Assembly (NCBI GenBank): GCA_003427395.1
Contig: BFEA01000395.1
Span: 584,143-611,742, forward strand
Direction: 5' to 3'
DNA from: Chara braunii
Taxonomy: Eukaryota; Streptophyta; Charophyceae; Charales; Characeae
DNA: 27,600 bases
The notes beneath the pieces were generated by a model. That model ran no database searches. It was given only the letters and a program-made list of their open reading frames with translations, and had not been told where the DNA came from. A program made the position numbers and the translations under genes. Positions 27,451 to 27,600 of this stretch are shown here, piece after piece (the first letter of the stretch is position 1; the number at the start of each line of letters is the position of its first letter).

Positions 27451-27600
27451 ATGCAGTCCCAGGAGGAAGAACCTGTAGACCGATTGCCGACTCCAAATGG
27501 TAACCAGTCTCTACAAGCTTCTTCAAATGTAGAATGCCACCACTTGGCTCTGTGCTCTGAAGGAAGGTCCCCATCAAATCCATATCCAGCCCCCTAACTG
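27451..27600 (-). CDS. Possible host exon, unknown protein, partial at the window edge
   Basis: On the minus strand a frame enters from beyond the right edge and reads DLMGTFLQSTEPSGGILHLKK, then LVETGYHLESAIGLQV, LPPGTA. It is balanced in composition and unlike the retroelement frames. It meets a good splice donor, GTAAGG, at 27450-27445, directly after GGGACTGCAT. The frame would otherwise stay open to 27299. I recognise no family and cannot see the upstream exon. A gene fragment carried by a transposon is an alternative. Confidence 0.28.

Overview
The window looks like repeat-rich nuclear DNA of a green-lineage eukaryote. No operons, Shine-Dalgarno signals or rRNA genes are visible. Nearly all recognisable coding sequence belongs to decayed retrotransposons. 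The mix of elements points to a streptophyte or other green alga, and a charophyte such as Chara is my best guess. That mix is plant-type LINEs (DUF4283-like ORF1 with a zinc knuckle, APE endonuclease, reverse transcriptase, terminal zf-RVT knuckle) plus a Penelope-like element (PLE) whose GIY-YIG nuclease lies upstream of the RT. The species call is inference.

Layout. 1-3240: non-coding, with a poly-T tract at the left edge, two strong hairpins (887-962), a three-copy tandem repeat of about 225 bp (1040-1690) and an isolated tRNA T-arm-like sequence (2876-2892). 3240-5551: 3' part of a plus-strand LINE (LINE A) ending in a 21-nt poly-A. 5552-8170: non-coding sequence with a TA microsatellite, short tandem repeats, a MITE-like long inverted repeat (7117-7307) and copies of a structured repeat built of three hairpins. 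8174-13150: a 5'-truncated minus-strand LINE (LINE B) with an A23 tail, remains of endonuclease, RT (catalytic box mutated) and zf-RVT. 13150-16690: mostly anonymous sequence with one weak possible exon pair, a degenerate short-repeat field and a cluster of perfect palindromes. 16691-22557: the PLE, on the minus strand. 22558-24087: hairpin-rich non-coding DNA with a possible tRNA-derived SINE. 24088-26961: minus-strand LINE C, covering ORF1 through the start of the endonuclease in one frame broken by stop codons. 27026-27600: a T-rich tract, then a possible host exon that runs off the right edge.

The most interesting object is the PLE. One minus-strand frame reads through a glycine-rich start, a CCHC zinc knuckle, a charged coiled-coil region, a GIY-YIG nuclease, a basic linker and an RT with its three catalytic aspartates. 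The reading frame is kept for about 3.5 kb and is broken there only by six in-frame TGA codons. The element is flanked by 700-bp direct repeats in the head-to-tail arrangement known as pseudo-LTRs in PLEs. The 3'-side copy carries a hammerhead-ribozyme-like core (CUGAUGA, a 5-bp stem, GAAA) on the sense strand. An inverted/tandem repeat block of about 420 bp is inserted inside the RT.

A second notable signal is the structured repeat at about 6463, 7549 and 8197. Two copies keep the loop GTGATAAGAGCA while the flanking stem changes sequence on both sides and still pairs. One copy abuts the A23 tail on the minus strand, so it may be a conserved 3' end of LINE B or of a SINE that shares its tail.
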